A DNA stretch of 64,000 bases, from positions 113,878 through 177,877 of the forward strand of contig NZ_JAHBAY010000017.1 in the NCBI RefSeq assembly GCF_018499875.1, in the 5' to 3' direction. Shown here in pieces: positions 43,229 through 53,070 of the stretch. Under the pieces are notes generated by a model. It ran no database searches, had not been told where the DNA came from, and was given only the letters and a program-made list of their open reading frames with translations. Position 1 is the stretch's first letter, and each line of letters starts with the position of its first letter. Origin of the DNA: Kineosporia corallincola (GTDB lineage: Bacteria; Actinomycetota; Actinomycetes; Actinomycetales; Kineosporiaceae). The position numbers were made by a program, and so were the translations under genes.

Positions 43229-44872
43229 ATGTACGAAGTCCGCAGGCGGACCTTCGGCGCCCTGCTCGTGGGCGGCGTCACCGCGGCCGTTCTGGCCGCC
43301 TGTAGCAACTCCGACGACAGTGGCGACGGCTCGAGCGGCTCCAAGAGCGGAACCTTGCTGCTGGGCAAGCTGATTCCGCTACAGTCCGTCGACCCGCACA
43401 AGGTCAACGACGGCACGTCGAACGAGGTCCTCACCGCGGTCTACGACGGTCTGTACACCCTCGACGCCGACCACGCGCTGGTGCCGCTGATGGCCGAGTC
43501 GTTCGAGAAGTCGAAAGACGGCAAGACCTACACCTTCACGATTCGCGACGCGAAGTGGAGCAACGGAACCGCGGTCACCGCGCACGATTTCGAGTACTCG
43601 TGGAAGCGGCTGGTGAACCCCGACACCGCCGCCCCGAACTCGAACGAGGCGGTCGCGGCCGGGATCAAGAACGCCAACGAGATCGTCAATTCCGGCGCCG
43701 ACCACACCACGCTGGGGGTCACGGCCGTCGACGACAAGACGCTCAAGGTCGAGCTGGTCGCCGACGTGCCCTACTTCCAGGCGCTGCTGGTGCGCCCGGC
43801 CTTCCTGCCGCTCAACCAGGAGTATGTCGAGTCGGCCGGCAAGGACTTCGGCAGCAAGCCCGAGAGCACCATCTACAACGGGCCTTTCGCGTGGTCGAGC
43901 TGGGACTTCTCGGAGAACTTCGCCGCGGTCAGGAACGACACCTACTGGAATGCCGCCGAGGAGACCCTCGACGGGCTCACCTGGCGCGTCGTCACCGACT
44001 CGCAGACCGGCGCGCTGCTCCAGGAGAGCGGCGAGCTGGACTGGGTCGAGATCTCGGGCAGCCTGATCGACCGGTACTCCAGCAGCGACTCGATGGTCAC
44101 GGCCCTCGAGGTGCACATGTGGTACTTCTACCCGAACTTCAAGACCGCGGCGCTGGCGAACCAGGACATCCGTACCGCCCTGGCCACCAGTTTCGACAAG
44201 AACGCGGTCGCGAACGACGTGCTGCGCAACGGTTCCGAGGCGGCGAACTACTTCGTCGGCAAGAATCTCGCAGAAGGCCCGGACGGCAAGCAGTTCCGCG
44301 ACACCGGCGGCACGTTCCTGGAGTACGACCTGACCGCCGCCAAGGCCGCCTGGACCAAGGGCCTGGCCGCCCTCGGCGAGACATCGCTGTCGTTGCGCCT
44401 GCTGTACTGGGACGACGACGCCTCGGTCGGGCAGGCCGAGTACATCGCCGCCGAATGGCAGAAGCAGTTGCCCGGCCTGACGATCGAGCTGACCAAGGCG
44501 GTCAAGGAGAGCGCGAACGAGACCGCCGCCAACGGCGACTTCGACCTCTACCTGTTCCGCTGGGGCCCGGACTACAAGGACCCGATGGCGTTCCTGGAAC
44601 TGCTCGGCTCGGACTCCGAGCGCGACTTCGGCAGCTACCAGAACACCGACTACGACAAGATCATCCAGGCCGCCCGCACGGCCGAGGTTCTGGCCGACCA
44701 GCAGTCCCGCTGGGACTCCCTGCACGAGGCCGAAGAGATCCTGCTCGGCGACGTCGGCGTCATCCCGACCGTGCAGAACGGCATCGCCATGCTCGTGAAC
44801 CCCGAGGTCAAGGGCATGGAGATCCGCAACGTGAGCCTGACCTGGAACTACCGACTCGTGACGAAGGGCTAG
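43229..44872 (+). CDS. Peptide-type ABC importer solute-binding lipoprotein (DppA/OppA family)
   Basis: A 547-residue family-5 solute-binding protein. The signal peptide with lipobox VLAAC follows RRRTFGALL. Family features are LIPLQSVDPHKVNDGTSNE, YDGLYTLDADHALVPLMAES and TYTFTIRDAKWSNGTAVTA. It is the first gene of an operon of about 14 kb that encodes its permeases and ATPases eight genes later, with catabolic enzymes in between. The cargo is therefore probably the substrate of those enzymes rather than general peptides. Confidence 0.93.
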   Translation: MYEVRRRTFGALLVGGVTAAVLAACSNSDDSGDGSSGSKSGTLLLGKLIPLQSVDPHKVNDGTSNEVLTAVYDGLYTLDADHALVPLMAESFEKSKDGKTYTFTIRDAKWSNGTAVTAHDFEYSWKRLVNPDTAAPNSNEAVAAGIKNANEIVNSGADHTTLGVTAVDDKTLKVELVADVPYFQALLVRPAFLPLNQEYVESAGKDFGSKPESTIYNGPFAWSSWDFSENFAAVRNDTYWNAAEETLDGLTWRVVTDSQTGALLQESGELDWVEISGSLIDRYSSSDSMVTALEVHMWYFYPNFKTAALANQDIRTALATSFDKNAVANDVLRNGSEAANYFVGKNLAEGPDGKQFRDTGGTFLEYDLTAAKAAWTKGLAALGETSLSLRLLYWDDDASVGQAEYIAAEWQKQLPGLTIELTKAVKESANETAANGDFDLYLFRWGPDYKDPMAFLELLGSDSERDFGSYQNTDYDKIIQAARTAEVLADQQSRWDSLHEAEEILLGDVGVIPTVQNGIAMLVNPEVKGMEIRNVSLTWNYRLVTKG

Positions 44873-44879
44873 GAACACG

Positions 44880-45806
44880 ATGACCGCCCGCACCACCCTG
44901 CGCAGCCTCATGGAGGCCGGCACCGTCCTGGCCCCCTGCGTCTTCGACTGCTCCTCCGCCCGGGCCGTCGAGCTCGCCGGGTTCGACGCCATGCTGCTGT
45001 CGGGCTCCGAGGTCTCGATGTCGATGAAGGGCATCCCCGACATGGGGCTGCTGTCCCTGGAGGAACTCCTCTGGGCCGTCGAGCGGATCTGCGACATGTC
45101 GCCGATCCCGCTCGCGGTCGACATCGAGGACGGTTTCGGCGGCTCTGCGTTGCAGGCCTACGAGACCGTGCGCCGGGTGGCCAAGGCGGGCGCCATGGGT
45201 GTGCTGATGGAGGACGAGGCGGAACCCGGCTACGCCCGGGACGTCTCGCTCGACAACGTGCTGCCCCGCGAGGACTACTACGCCAAGATCCGCGCCGCGG
45301 TGAAGGCCGTCGAGGGCACCGACTGCATGGTCATCGCCCGCAGCAACCTGGGCAGCGCGAACCTCGAGGAGGCGATCGAGCGGATGCGTTTCTGCGTCGA
45401 GGAACTCGGTGCGCACGCCTCCACGATCGTCAACATCACGAACGCCAAGGACGCCGCGGTCGTCGCGGAACGCGTTCCCGGGCTGAAGATGTTCGCCGAC
45501 ATCAACGCCAAGCGCGGTCTGGAGAAGATGGACTACGCGGCGCTGAGGGAGATGGGCTACGCGCTCGTCACCATGCACTACACGATGAAGGCGTCGATGG
45601 CCGGGATGCTCGAGGCCGGCCGCGCCAACCTCGCGGAGATGGGCAACACCTACTCCAACGAGATGATGCCCGACGAGTACCCCGGGCACAGCGGCATGCC
45701 GTTCTTCGCCGCCCAGGAACTGCTCGACCTGGAGGCCGGGTTCACCGGGAGCCAGGTGCGCTTCAACGACCCGCGCACCGTCCACACCCCCGGAAGTGCT
45801 GAGTAA
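44880..45806 (+). CDS. Isocitrate lyase/PEP mutase family enzyme
   Basis: A 308-residue TIM-barrel protein. Family motifs are LAPCVFDCSSARAVELAGF, the metal-binding PLAVDIEDGFGG and GVLMEDEAEPGY. The KKCGH-type lyase cysteine motif of isocitrate and methylisocitrate lyases is absent; the loop reads EPGYARDVSLDNV instead. The reaction is thus more likely a 2-oxo acid or oxaloacetate-type C-C (or C-P) cleavage of unknown substrate. It starts 7 bases after the binding-protein gene. Confidence 0.85.
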   Translation: MTARTTLRSLMEAGTVLAPCVFDCSSARAVELAGFDAMLLSGSEVSMSMKGIPDMGLLSLEELLWAVERICDMSPIPLAVDIEDGFGGSALQAYETVRRVAKAGAMGVLMEDEAEPGYARDVSLDNVLPREDYYAKIRAAVKAVEGTDCMVIARSNLGSANLEEAIERMRFCVEELGAHASTIVNITNAKDAAVVAERVPGLKMFADINAKRGLEKMDYAALREMGYALVTMHYTMKASMAGMLEAGRANLAEMGNTYSNEMMPDEYPGHSGMPFFAAQELLDLEAGFTGSQVRFNDPRTVHTPGSAE

Positions 45807-45883
45807 CAGCCTGATCCGGTCCGTACCACCCACCGCGCCCGCTTCCAACCGGCGGGCGCATGCACCGAGAGGTTCCATCTGCG

Positions 45884-47533
45884 ATGACCGATGTCATGGC
45901 TGCCACGGCCCCCGAGTCCGCCGACACCGTCGAGATCGACGGTTACTCCATGACGGTCGAGAAGATCGTCCACGTCGCCCGCGGTGCCGCCGGCGTGTTC
46001 CCGACGGTCGTGCTGTCGGACGAGGCCCGCCGGCTCACCGTCGAGGCCCGCGACTACGTGGAGGCCAACTGGCTCACGGACGACGCCCCGCCGATCTACG
46101 GCATCAACACCGGCCTCGGCCGGCTGATGGACGTGCGGGTGCCGCCGCAGGACCAGGACCGGTTCCAGAACCTGGTCATCAACTCGCACAGCGCCGGCAT
46201 CGGTGAGCCGCTGCCTGCCGACGAGACCCGCGCCCTGCTCCTGCTGCGTACCAACGCGCTGGCCAAGGGCCTGTCCGGGGTGCGCGTCGAGTGCCTCGAC
46301 CGGCTCATCTCGATCCTCAATGCCGGTGTCGTGCCGGTCATTCCGTCGCAGGGTTCCGTCGGTGCCTCCGGCGACCTGGCCCCGCTCGCGCACCTGGTGA
46401 GCGTCATGGTCGGCCACGAGAAGGGCGAGGCGTTCCTCGGCGGCGAGCGGATGCCCGCCGTGCGGGCCCTCGAGCTGGCCGGCCTGCCGACCGAGTTCAA
46501 GCTGGCCCCCAAGGACGTGCTGGCGCTCATCAACGGCTCGACCATCTCGCTGGCGACCGCCGCCCTGGCCCTGCACGACGCCAGGCAGCTGGCTCGCCAG
46601 GCCGACGTCGCGCTGGCCCTGTCGCTCGAGGCCGTGCGCGGTGAGACCGCGGCGTTCGACGAGCGGATCCACGCCGCCCGTAACGCTCCCGGTCAGATCA
46701 CCGTCTCGCGCAATGTGCGGGCATTCGTGACCGGCAGCCGGCGCACCACGGAGAAGGCCCGTCAGGTGCAGCTGCCCGACGAGCACCGCCCCGGCGCGTA
46801 CAAACCGCGGGTGCAGGACGCGTATTCGCTGCGCTGCGCGCCCCAGGTGCACGGAACCACGCGGGAGTCGCTCGAGTTCGCCGAGACCCTGCTGATCCGC
46901 GAGGCCAACGCCGCCACCGACAACCCGCTGGTGCTTCCCGACGGCAACGGTGGCTTCGACGTGATGTCGGGCGGCAACTTCCACGGTGAGCCGATCGGCG
47001 TGGCCGCCGATCTGATCGCGATCGCGGTGGCCGAGATCGGTGCGATCTCCGAGCGTCGCTCGTTCCGTCTGACCGACCCGAACCTCAGCTACGGCCTGCC
47101 GCTGAACCTGGTCGGCGGGCAGCTCGGCCTGAACACGGGTTTCTCGATCGTGCACTGCTCGGCCGCCGCCATCGCCTCGGAGAACAAGGTGCTGTGCTTC
47201 CCGTCGGTCGCCGACTCGGTGCCGACGAAGGCCAACCAGGAGGACCACGTGTCGATGTGCACGTTCTCGTCCCGCAAGGCCCGTCAGGTGGTCCGGAACA
47301 CCCAGATCATCCTGGGCGTCGAGTTCATGCTCGCCACCCAGGGCATCGACCTGGCCGCCCCGCACCTGGGCGACGAGGCCGGGCTCGGCCAGGGCACCCA
47401 GGCCGCCTACGACGCGTTCCGGGCGATCGTCCCGATGACCCGGGAAGACGTCTACCAGAACGAGCAGATGGCCAGGGCCCAGCAGTTCGTCGCGGACGCC
47501 ACGGTGATCGACGCCGTCGGGGAGGTCCTGTGA
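45884..47533 (+). CDS. Aromatic amino acid/histidine ammonia-lyase family (MIO enzyme)
   Basis: A 549-residue enzyme with the autocatalytic MIO triad Ala161-Ser162-Gly163 in GSVGASGDLAPLAH, the base Tyr72 in IYGINTGLG, INGSTISLATAAL, and the C-terminal KANQEDHVSM. It removes ammonia from an alpha- or beta-amino acid to give an unsaturated acid. SHSAG at residues 101-105 places His at the histidine-type selectivity position, but the rest differs from typical HutH and no other hut genes are present. Histidine, a modified histidine or another aromatic amino acid are all possible. The ribosome site is GAGAGG. Confidence 0.9.
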   Translation: MTDVMAATAPESADTVEIDGYSMTVEKIVHVARGAAGVFPTVVLSDEARRLTVEARDYVEANWLTDDAPPIYGINTGLGRLMDVRVPPQDQDRFQNLVINSHSAGIGEPLPADETRALLLLRTNALAKGLSGVRVECLDRLISILNAGVVPVIPSQGSVGASGDLAPLAHLVSVMVGHEKGEAFLGGERMPAVRALELAGLPTEFKLAPKDVLALINGSTISLATAALALHDARQLARQADVALALSLEAVRGETAAFDERIHAARNAPGQITVSRNVRAFVTGSRRTTEKARQVQLPDEHRPGAYKPRVQDAYSLRCAPQVHGTTRESLEFAETLLIREANAATDNPLVLPDGNGGFDVMSGGNFHGEPIGVAADLIAIAVAEIGAISERRSFRLTDPNLSYGLPLNLVGGQLGLNTGFSIVHCSAAAIASENKVLCFPSVADSVPTKANQEDHVSMCTFSSRKARQVVRNTQIILGVEFMLATQGIDLAAPHLGDEAGLGQGTQAAYDAFRAIVPMTREDVYQNEQMARAQQFVADATVIDAVGEVL

Positions 47534-48894
47534 CGGCCCCGCACCTGGTGGTCCGGGGCACCGTCGTCACCCCGGGGAAGGTGCTGACCGACGGCGCGGT
47601 CGTCGTCGAGAACGGCCGGATCAGTGAGGTTCTCGAGGGCCGTGCCGCCGTCGAGGCGGCCTCGCGGGCACGGATCACCCAGGGCGGCCCGGACCGGCTG
47701 ATCCTGCCCGGCGCCGTCGACGCCCACGTGCACGCGTTCTCCGACCCGGGCGAGACGTTCGTCGGTGCCACCTCGGCCGCCGCGACCGGTGGCGTCACCA
47801 CGATCATCGACATGCCCTACGACGCCGGTGCTCCCGTGAACACGGCCGACCTGGTGCTGGCCAAGCGTGAGCGTCTGGCCGCCGAGGCCGTGGTCGACGT
47901 CGCGCTGCACGGCACCGTCCGCCCCCGCGACGGTGTGCGGGACATCAAGGGCATGGTGGACGCCGGGGTGTGCGGGTTCAAGGTCTCGCTGTTCGAGACC
48001 GACCCGTTCCGCTTCCCCCGGATCGCCTCCGACGAGCTCCTCGACGCCTTCGCCGTGCTGCGGGAGCGCGGTGTGCGCATCGGTGTGCACGCCGAGGACG
48101 GCGAGATCATCGGCGCCCTGGTGAAAGCGGCGATCGCGGACGGCCGCACCGCCCCGATCGACCACGTGCGCTCGCGTCCCCCGGTGTCCGAGACGGCGTC
48201 CGTCGCCCTGGGCCTCGAACTGGCCGCCGCGGCCGGCGTGAAGTTCCACATCTTCCACGCCAGCCTGCCCGAGACGGTCGGCCTGGTGCGCGGTCACCAG
48301 GGCCAGGACTTCACCCTCGAGACCTGCCCGCACTACCTGGTCCTCACCGAGGACGACATGGAGCGGCTCGGCGCCAAGGGCAAGATCAACCCGCCTCTGC
48401 GCACCGCCGCGCACGCTGCCGGCATGTGGCAGGCACTGGCCGACGGACGGGTCGAGATGGTCACGTCCGACCACGCGCCCTGGCCGCTGACCAAGAAGTC
48501 CGCCCCGGTGATCTTCGACAACTCCTCGGGCGCGCCCGGTGTGCAGACACTCTTGCCGATCGTGCTGGGGGCAGGGTATTTCGGCGGCCGGATCCCGCTG
48601 CTGACCGCGGCCCGGGTGCTGGCCACCAACCCGGCGAAGGCGTTCGGCCTCGACCACCGCAAGGGCTCGATCGTCAGCGGTCTGGATGCCGACCTGGTGA
48701 TCGTCGACCCGGCTGCGCGCACCGTTGTCGACGACACCCGGATGTACTCCACCGCCACCTGGAGTCCCTACTCCGGTATGGAGTTCCAGGGTCGCATCGA
48801 CGAGGTGCTGGTCCGCGGGACCACGGTGTTCTCCCAGGCCGGTGGCCTCCTCGCCCGGCCGGGTGACGGGCAGTTCGTCTCCGGGGTCCGCTGA
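47530..48894 (+). CDS. Cyclic amidohydrolase (dihydroorotase/allantoinase/hydantoinase-like)
   Basis: A 454-residue metal-dependent amidohydrolase, GTG start in a GTGA overlap with the ammonia-lyase. The metal ligands are HxH in VDAHVHAFSD, the probable carbamylated Lys in GVCGFKVSLF, His in IGVHAEDGE and FHIFHASLPE, and Asp in VTSDHAPWPL. It opens cyclic amides or ureides. Together with the M20 enzyme downstream it suggests a ring-opening then deacylation/decarbamoylation sequence. Confidence 0.9.
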   Translation: MTAPHLVVRGTVVTPGKVLTDGAVVVENGRISEVLEGRAAVEAASRARITQGGPDRLILPGAVDAHVHAFSDPGETFVGATSAAATGGVTTIIDMPYDAGAPVNTADLVLAKRERLAAEAVVDVALHGTVRPRDGVRDIKGMVDAGVCGFKVSLFETDPFRFPRIASDELLDAFAVLRERGVRIGVHAEDGEIIGALVKAAIADGRTAPIDHVRSRPPVSETASVALGLELAAAAGVKFHIFHASLPETVGLVRGHQGQDFTLETCPHYLVLTEDDMERLGAKGKINPPLRTAAHAAGMWQALADGRVEMVTSDHAPWPLTKKSAPVIFDNSSGAPGVQTLLPIVLGAGYFGGRIPLLTAARVLATNPAKAFGLDHRKGSIVSGLDADLVIVDPAARTVVDDTRMYSTATWSPYSGMEFQGRIDEVLVRGTTVFSQAGGLLARPGDGQFVSGVR

Positions 48895-48895
48895 C

Positions 48896-50299
48896 ATGGA
48901 CCAGTCCATGCGCGGTTTCGTCGACCAGCTGGCCGACGCCGGAGAACTGGTCGAGGTGTCGACGCCGATCGCGGCCGACTACGAACTCTCGGCGCTGATC
49001 GGCCTTTTCGATCGTGGTCCGGCGGTGCGGGCGAGCGACGTCACCGGCTCGCCGATGCCCGTGGTCGGGAACCTGCTGAACTCGCGGGAACGCCTGGCCC
49101 GGGCCGTCGGCTGCGACGTCGCCGATCTGCTCGACGAGCTGACGGCGGCCGTGGCCGCGCGCACCCCGGTCGAGATGGTCACCGACGCCCCGGCACAGCA
49201 GGTCGTGCTGCCCGCGCAGAGCGTGTGGGAGCAGGTGATCGCGCCGCGCTGGTTCGAGCGCGACTCCGGGGGCTACGTCACCGCCGGGCTGATCCTGGCA
49301 CACGACCCGGTCAGCGGCATGCGCAACGCGTCGTACGCCCGGGTCAAACCACTCACGGCGACAACGGGTTTCATCGGCATCGCACCGAACCACCACCTCA
49401 CGGCCCTGTCCCGCTCGGCGGGACCCGAAGGCCTGCCGGTGGCGCTGGCATTCGGCGTTCACCCGGCCATCCAGCTCGCCTCGTGCACCTACCTGGCGCT
49501 GGGCGACGACGAGCTCGAGCACGCCGCGCACCTGCTGGGAGAGAAGGTCCGCGTGGTCAGAGCGACCACGAGCGACGTGCTGGTCCCGGCCGACGCCGAA
49601 GTAGTGGTCGAGGGGCGTATTTTCGCCGACCGGACCGTGCACGAGGGCCTCGTCAACGAGTACCACGGCATGTACGAGGACTACGGCGACGGCTGCACGC
49701 TCGAGATCACCGCGGTCACGCGCCGTTCCGACGCCACGATGCAGGTCATCCTGCCCGGTCTCGGGTCGGAGCACAGCTACATCGCCGGGGTCCCGATCGC
49801 CGCGGGCATCAAGCACGCGCTGCGCGGCATGGGCTGCCGGATCGTGGACGTGGCGGTCACCCACGCGGGTGGCGGCCGGGTGGACGTGGTGGTGTCGATC
49901 GACGGCGCCCGCCCCGGCGTCGCGCGGCGCATCATCATGGGCGCCTTCGCCGCGGTCAGCATGGTCAAGCAGGTCACGGTCGTGGATGCCGACGTGGACG
50001 TCTGGGACGACGTGCACGTGCACTGGGCCCGCACCAGCCGGATGCGCTGGGACCGGGACCTGGTCCGGATCGACGCCGTGGCGACGGACCGCAACGTACC
50101 GATGCAGGAAGGGGGAACCGTGACGAAGGTCGGCATGGACGCCACCGTGAAATCCGGGGACCGCGCCGTCGGGCCGCAGCTGGCGGTGCCCCCGGCCACC
50201 GTCACCCTGGCCGTCCGCGACGGGCTCCCCGCGGAGCTGGCGAAGCAGCTGGCCCCCGCACTCGTTCTCCACGGCAGCCTGACCGGAGGTTCCCTGTGA
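48896..50299 (+). CDS. UbiD-family prenyl-FMN-dependent decarboxylase
   Basis: A 467-residue reversible decarboxylase of unsaturated or (hetero)aromatic acids. Recognisable parts are the N-terminal RGFVDQLADAGELVEV, the cofactor/metal region (GGYVTAGLILAHDP; NASYARVKPL), the Glu-rich active site loop (HEGLVNEYHGMYEDYGDG) and the C-terminal GMDATVKSGDR. Its cofactor maker UbiX is encoded two genes downstream. A likely substrate is the unsaturated acid produced by the ammonia-lyase, or another pathway intermediate. It starts one base after the preceding stop. Confidence 0.9.
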   Translation: MDQSMRGFVDQLADAGELVEVSTPIAADYELSALIGLFDRGPAVRASDVTGSPMPVVGNLLNSRERLARAVGCDVADLLDELTAAVAARTPVEMVTDAPAQQVVLPAQSVWEQVIAPRWFERDSGGYVTAGLILAHDPVSGMRNASYARVKPLTATTGFIGIAPNHHLTALSRSAGPEGLPVALAFGVHPAIQLASCTYLALGDDELEHAAHLLGEKVRVVRATTSDVLVPADAEVVVEGRIFADRTVHEGLVNEYHGMYEDYGDGCTLEITAVTRRSDATMQVILPGLGSEHSYIAGVPIAAGIKHALRGMGCRIVDVAVTHAGGGRVDVVVSIDGARPGVARRIIMGAFAAVSMVKQVTVVDADVDVWDDVHVHWARTSRMRWDRDLVRIDAVATDRNVPMQEGGTVTKVGMDATVKSGDRAVGPQLAVPPATVTLAVRDGLPAELAKQLAPALVLHGSLTGGSL

Positions 50300-51543
50300 A
50301 AGATGTCGTGTTTCCCCAGATCGACCGGCTGATGGCCGATCTCGACGGCCTGGCCGGCCTGGTCGACTCCTCCCGACCCGGCTGGAGCAGGGTCGCGATG
50401 ACCGAGGTCGACACCCACTCGCGGTACTGGGTCGCCGACCGGATGCGCGCCGAGGGCCTGGAGGTCCGCGTCGACGGCATCGGCAACGTCATCGGCACGC
50501 TGCGCGGAAGGGGCAACCACCGCAAGGCCATCGTCGTCGGGTCGCACACCGACACCGTCGACGGCGGAGGCCGTTACGACGGCATCGTCGGGGTCGTCGG
50601 CGCGCTCGAGGTGGTCCGGATGATCCGGGAGTCGGGGATCGTGCTGGAGCACGACCTGCGCGTCGTGGACTTCTACAACGAGGAGGCCAACCGGTTCGAG
50701 CTGTCCTGCCTGGGCAGCCGGGCGATGGCCGGGGCCCTCACCTCGAAGCACCTGGCCACCCAGGACGATCACGGACGCACGCTCGGGGCCACTCTGGAGG
50801 CGGCGGGCTGGGACCCGCAGCTGGCCGGGACCCGCTGGGCCGACGACGAGGTGCTCGGCTTCCTGGAGCTGCACATCGAGCAGGGCCCGATCCTCGAGCG
50901 GCAGGGCCTGCCGCTCGGTGTGGTCACCTCGATCTGCGGGATCTCCCGGTTCCGGGCGATGTTCACCGGTCAGCGCGACCACGCGGGTACCACCCCGATG
51001 ACGTCGCGGCACGACGCCGGATGCGCGGCGGCGGGGGTCGTGCTGGCCGTCGAGGAGATCGCGACGAGTGCCGAGAGCGCCGTCGGGACGGTCGGTTCCG
51101 TGACCTTCACCCCCGAGGCGACGTCCGTCGTCACCGAGTCGGCCCTGCTGACCGCCGAGTTCCGCAGCCCGGACGACGCGTGGTTCACGCTCGCCCGTGA
51201 GCAGATCGCCGAAGCCACGGCCAAGCACGCGGAGAAGCGCGGTCTGGAGCACTCGGTGCAGTGGCTGCCCTGGGAGCGTCCCACCGCGATGGACGACCAC
51301 GTCTCGTCCGTCATCAGCTCGTCCGTCGGGCAGCTCGGCCACCCCGCCGCACACCTGTACTCCGGGGCCGGGCACGACGGTGTGCAGATGGCCAAGCTCG
51401 GCCCGGTCGGGATGATCTTCATCCCCTCGGCCGGCGGCCGAAGCCACTGCCCCGAGGAGTTCACCGACCCCGCCCAGATCGCCGTGGGCGTGCACGCTCT
51501 CGCCCAGAGCGTCGTGAACCTGGACCAGGAGAGCACCCGATGA
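50296..51543 (+). CDS. M20-family amidohydrolase (N-carbamoyl-L-amino acid hydrolase/allantoate amidohydrolase type)
   Basis: A 415-residue zinc hydrolase, GTG start in a GTGA overlap. Metal ligands are visible in VVGSHTDTVDGGGRYDG, VDFYNEEANRF and FLELHIEQGPILE; substrate/dimer motifs are GQRDHAGTTPMTSRHDA and YSGAGHDGVQMA. Family members release carbamate and ammonia from N-carbamoyl amino acids, or hydrolyse ureido acids. It would logically follow the cyclic amidohydrolase. Confidence 0.9.
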   Translation: MKDVVFPQIDRLMADLDGLAGLVDSSRPGWSRVAMTEVDTHSRYWVADRMRAEGLEVRVDGIGNVIGTLRGRGNHRKAIVVGSHTDTVDGGGRYDGIVGVVGALEVVRMIRESGIVLEHDLRVVDFYNEEANRFELSCLGSRAMAGALTSKHLATQDDHGRTLGATLEAAGWDPQLAGTRWADDEVLGFLELHIEQGPILERQGLPLGVVTSICGISRFRAMFTGQRDHAGTTPMTSRHDAGCAAAGVVLAVEEIATSAESAVGTVGSVTFTPEATSVVTESALLTAEFRSPDDAWFTLAREQIAEATAKHAEKRGLEHSVQWLPWERPTAMDDHVSSVISSSVGQLGHPAAHLYSGAGHDGVQMAKLGPVGMIFIPSAGGRSHCPEEFTDPAQIAVGVHALAQSVVNLDQESTR

Positions 51544-52142
51544 ACCGTCAGGAACCGCCGCACCGGGTGGTCGTCGGGATCACCGGCGCCAGCGGCGTGG
51601 GGATCGGCGTGCGGATGCTGGAGCTGCTGCGCCAGGATCCGGGCATCACCTCGCACGTGGTCGTCTCCAAGGCCGGTGCGATCACCTTGCAGGAGGAGTG
51701 CGACCTCTCACGACACGATGTCGAGGCGCTCGCCGACGTCGTGCACCGCCCCGCCGACATCGGCGCCTCGATCGCGTCCGGATCCACACCGGTCACCGCC
51801 ATGCTCGTGGCCCCGTGCACGGTGCGGACGCTGTCGGCGGTCGCCACCGGCGTGTCGGACAACCTGATCACCCGGGCCGCGGACGTGTGCCTGAAGGAGG
51901 GCACCCCGCTGCTGCTCATGGTGCGCGAGTCCCCGCTGCACCGCGGGCACATCGCGTCGATGGACGCGGCGGCGCGGGCCGGCGCGATCATCGCGCCGCC
52001 GGTACCCGCCTTCTACAAGCACCCGGTCACGGCCGCGGACATCATGGACGACCTGGCCCGGCGGGCGCTCGCGCGGGTGGGCCTGACGCAGTTCCGCGGA
52101 GCCCCCTGGGCCGGGCTGCGGCAGGAGAGCCGGCATGAGTAG
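51540..52142 (+). CDS. ubiX: UbiX-family flavin prenyltransferase
   Basis: A 200-residue flavoprotein that prenylates FMN to make the cofactor of UbiD enzymes. Motifs: VVVGITGASGVGIGVRMLEL (FMN binding), MLVAPCTVRTLSAVATGVSDNLITRA, and LMVRESPLHRGH. ATGA overlap with the M20 gene. A dedicated copy indicates that the UbiD product needs its own cofactor supply. Confidence 0.93.
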   Translation: MNRQEPPHRVVVGITGASGVGIGVRMLELLRQDPGITSHVVVSKAGAITLQEECDLSRHDVEALADVVHRPADIGASIASGSTPVTAMLVAPCTVRTLSAVATGVSDNLITRAADVCLKEGTPLLLMVRESPLHRGHIASMDAAARAGAIIAPPVPAFYKHPVTAADIMDDLARRALARVGLTQFRGAPWAGLRQESRHE

Positions 52143-53070
52143 ATACATCGGCAAGCGCCTTCTCAGCGCGGTCGTGACACTGTTCGTCGTCGCGGTCGTG
52201 ATGTTCTGCCTGCTGGAGTTCCTGCCCGGGTCGCCCTTCAACTCGGAGAAGCTCGACCCGGTGCAGAAGCAGCTGATGGCCGCCAAGTACGGCCTCGACC
52301 AGCCGGCGATCAGCCGGCTGGGCACCTACCTGGTCAACCTGGTGCAGGGCGACTTCGGCGTCTCGTACAACATCATCCCCGACATGGACGTGTCGCAGAT
52401 GCTGACGACGCGTCTGCCGGTGACGATCCGGATCGGGCTCCAGGCCCTGGTTCTGGGCGTCGTCGTCGGGCTGGTCCTGGGCATCCTGTCCGCCGTGCGC
52501 CGGCGCGGCTGGATCGACAACGTCTCCACGTTCCTGGCCGTGCTGGCCTTCAGCATCCCCTCGTACGTGCTCGCCCTGGTGCTGGTCTACGTGGTCGGGT
52601 TCGAGCTGAAGTGGCTGCCGATCCGCTACTCGGCCGACAACCCGTTCGAGTCGAGCATCCTGCCGACCGTCTCACTGGCGGCGTACGTGATGGCGGTGAC
52701 CGCCCGCTACGCCCGCTCCGAGATGCTCGACTGCCTGGAGAGCGACTACATCCTGCTGGCCCGGGCCAAGGGCCTGCCCCAGGCCCAGGTGATCACCTCG
52801 CACGCGCTGCGCAACACCATGGTCTCGATCATCACCGTGCTCTCACCGCTGCTCGTCGGCCTGATCACCGGCTCGGTCGTGGTCGAGCAGATCTTCGGGG
52901 CGCCCGGTCTCGGCCAGCTGCTGCTGACCGCGATCAACAACACGGACTACAACATCATCATCGCGATCAGCCTGGTCTACAGCCTCGTGTACGTGGGCTC
53001 GATGCTGCTCGTCGACGTGCTGTACGGGGTCATCGATCCGCGGATCCGACTGGCTGGGAGTTCCTCGTGA
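52135..53070 (+). CDS. Peptide-type ABC transporter permease (DppB family)
   Basis: A 311-residue permease overlapping ubiX by 8 bases. The N-terminus MSRYIGKRLLSAVVTLFVV is typical. The coupling motif is YARSEMLDCLESDYILLARAKG, with GSVVVEQIFGAPGLGQLL at the C-terminal part. It partners the DppC-like gene and the binding protein at 43229. Confidence 0.94.
   Translation: MSRYIGKRLLSAVVTLFVVAVVMFCLLEFLPGSPFNSEKLDPVQKQLMAAKYGLDQPAISRLGTYLVNLVQGDFGVSYNIIPDMDVSQMLTTRLPVTIRIGLQALVLGVVVGLVLGILSAVRRRGWIDNVSTFLAVLAFSIPSYVLALVLVYVVGFELKWLPIRYSADNPFESSILPTVSLAAYVMAVTARYARSEMLDCLESDYILLARAKGLPQAQVITSHALRNTMVSIITVLSPLLVGLITGSVVVEQIFGAPGLGQLLLTAINNTDYNIIIAISLVYSLVYVGSMLLVDVLYGVIDPRIRLAGSSS

Noticed and set aside
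45884..47533. Calling the ammonia-lyase hutH outright
   Set aside because: Family motifs fit, but no urocanase, imidazolonepropionase or formiminoglutamase genes accompany it and the partners are atypical.
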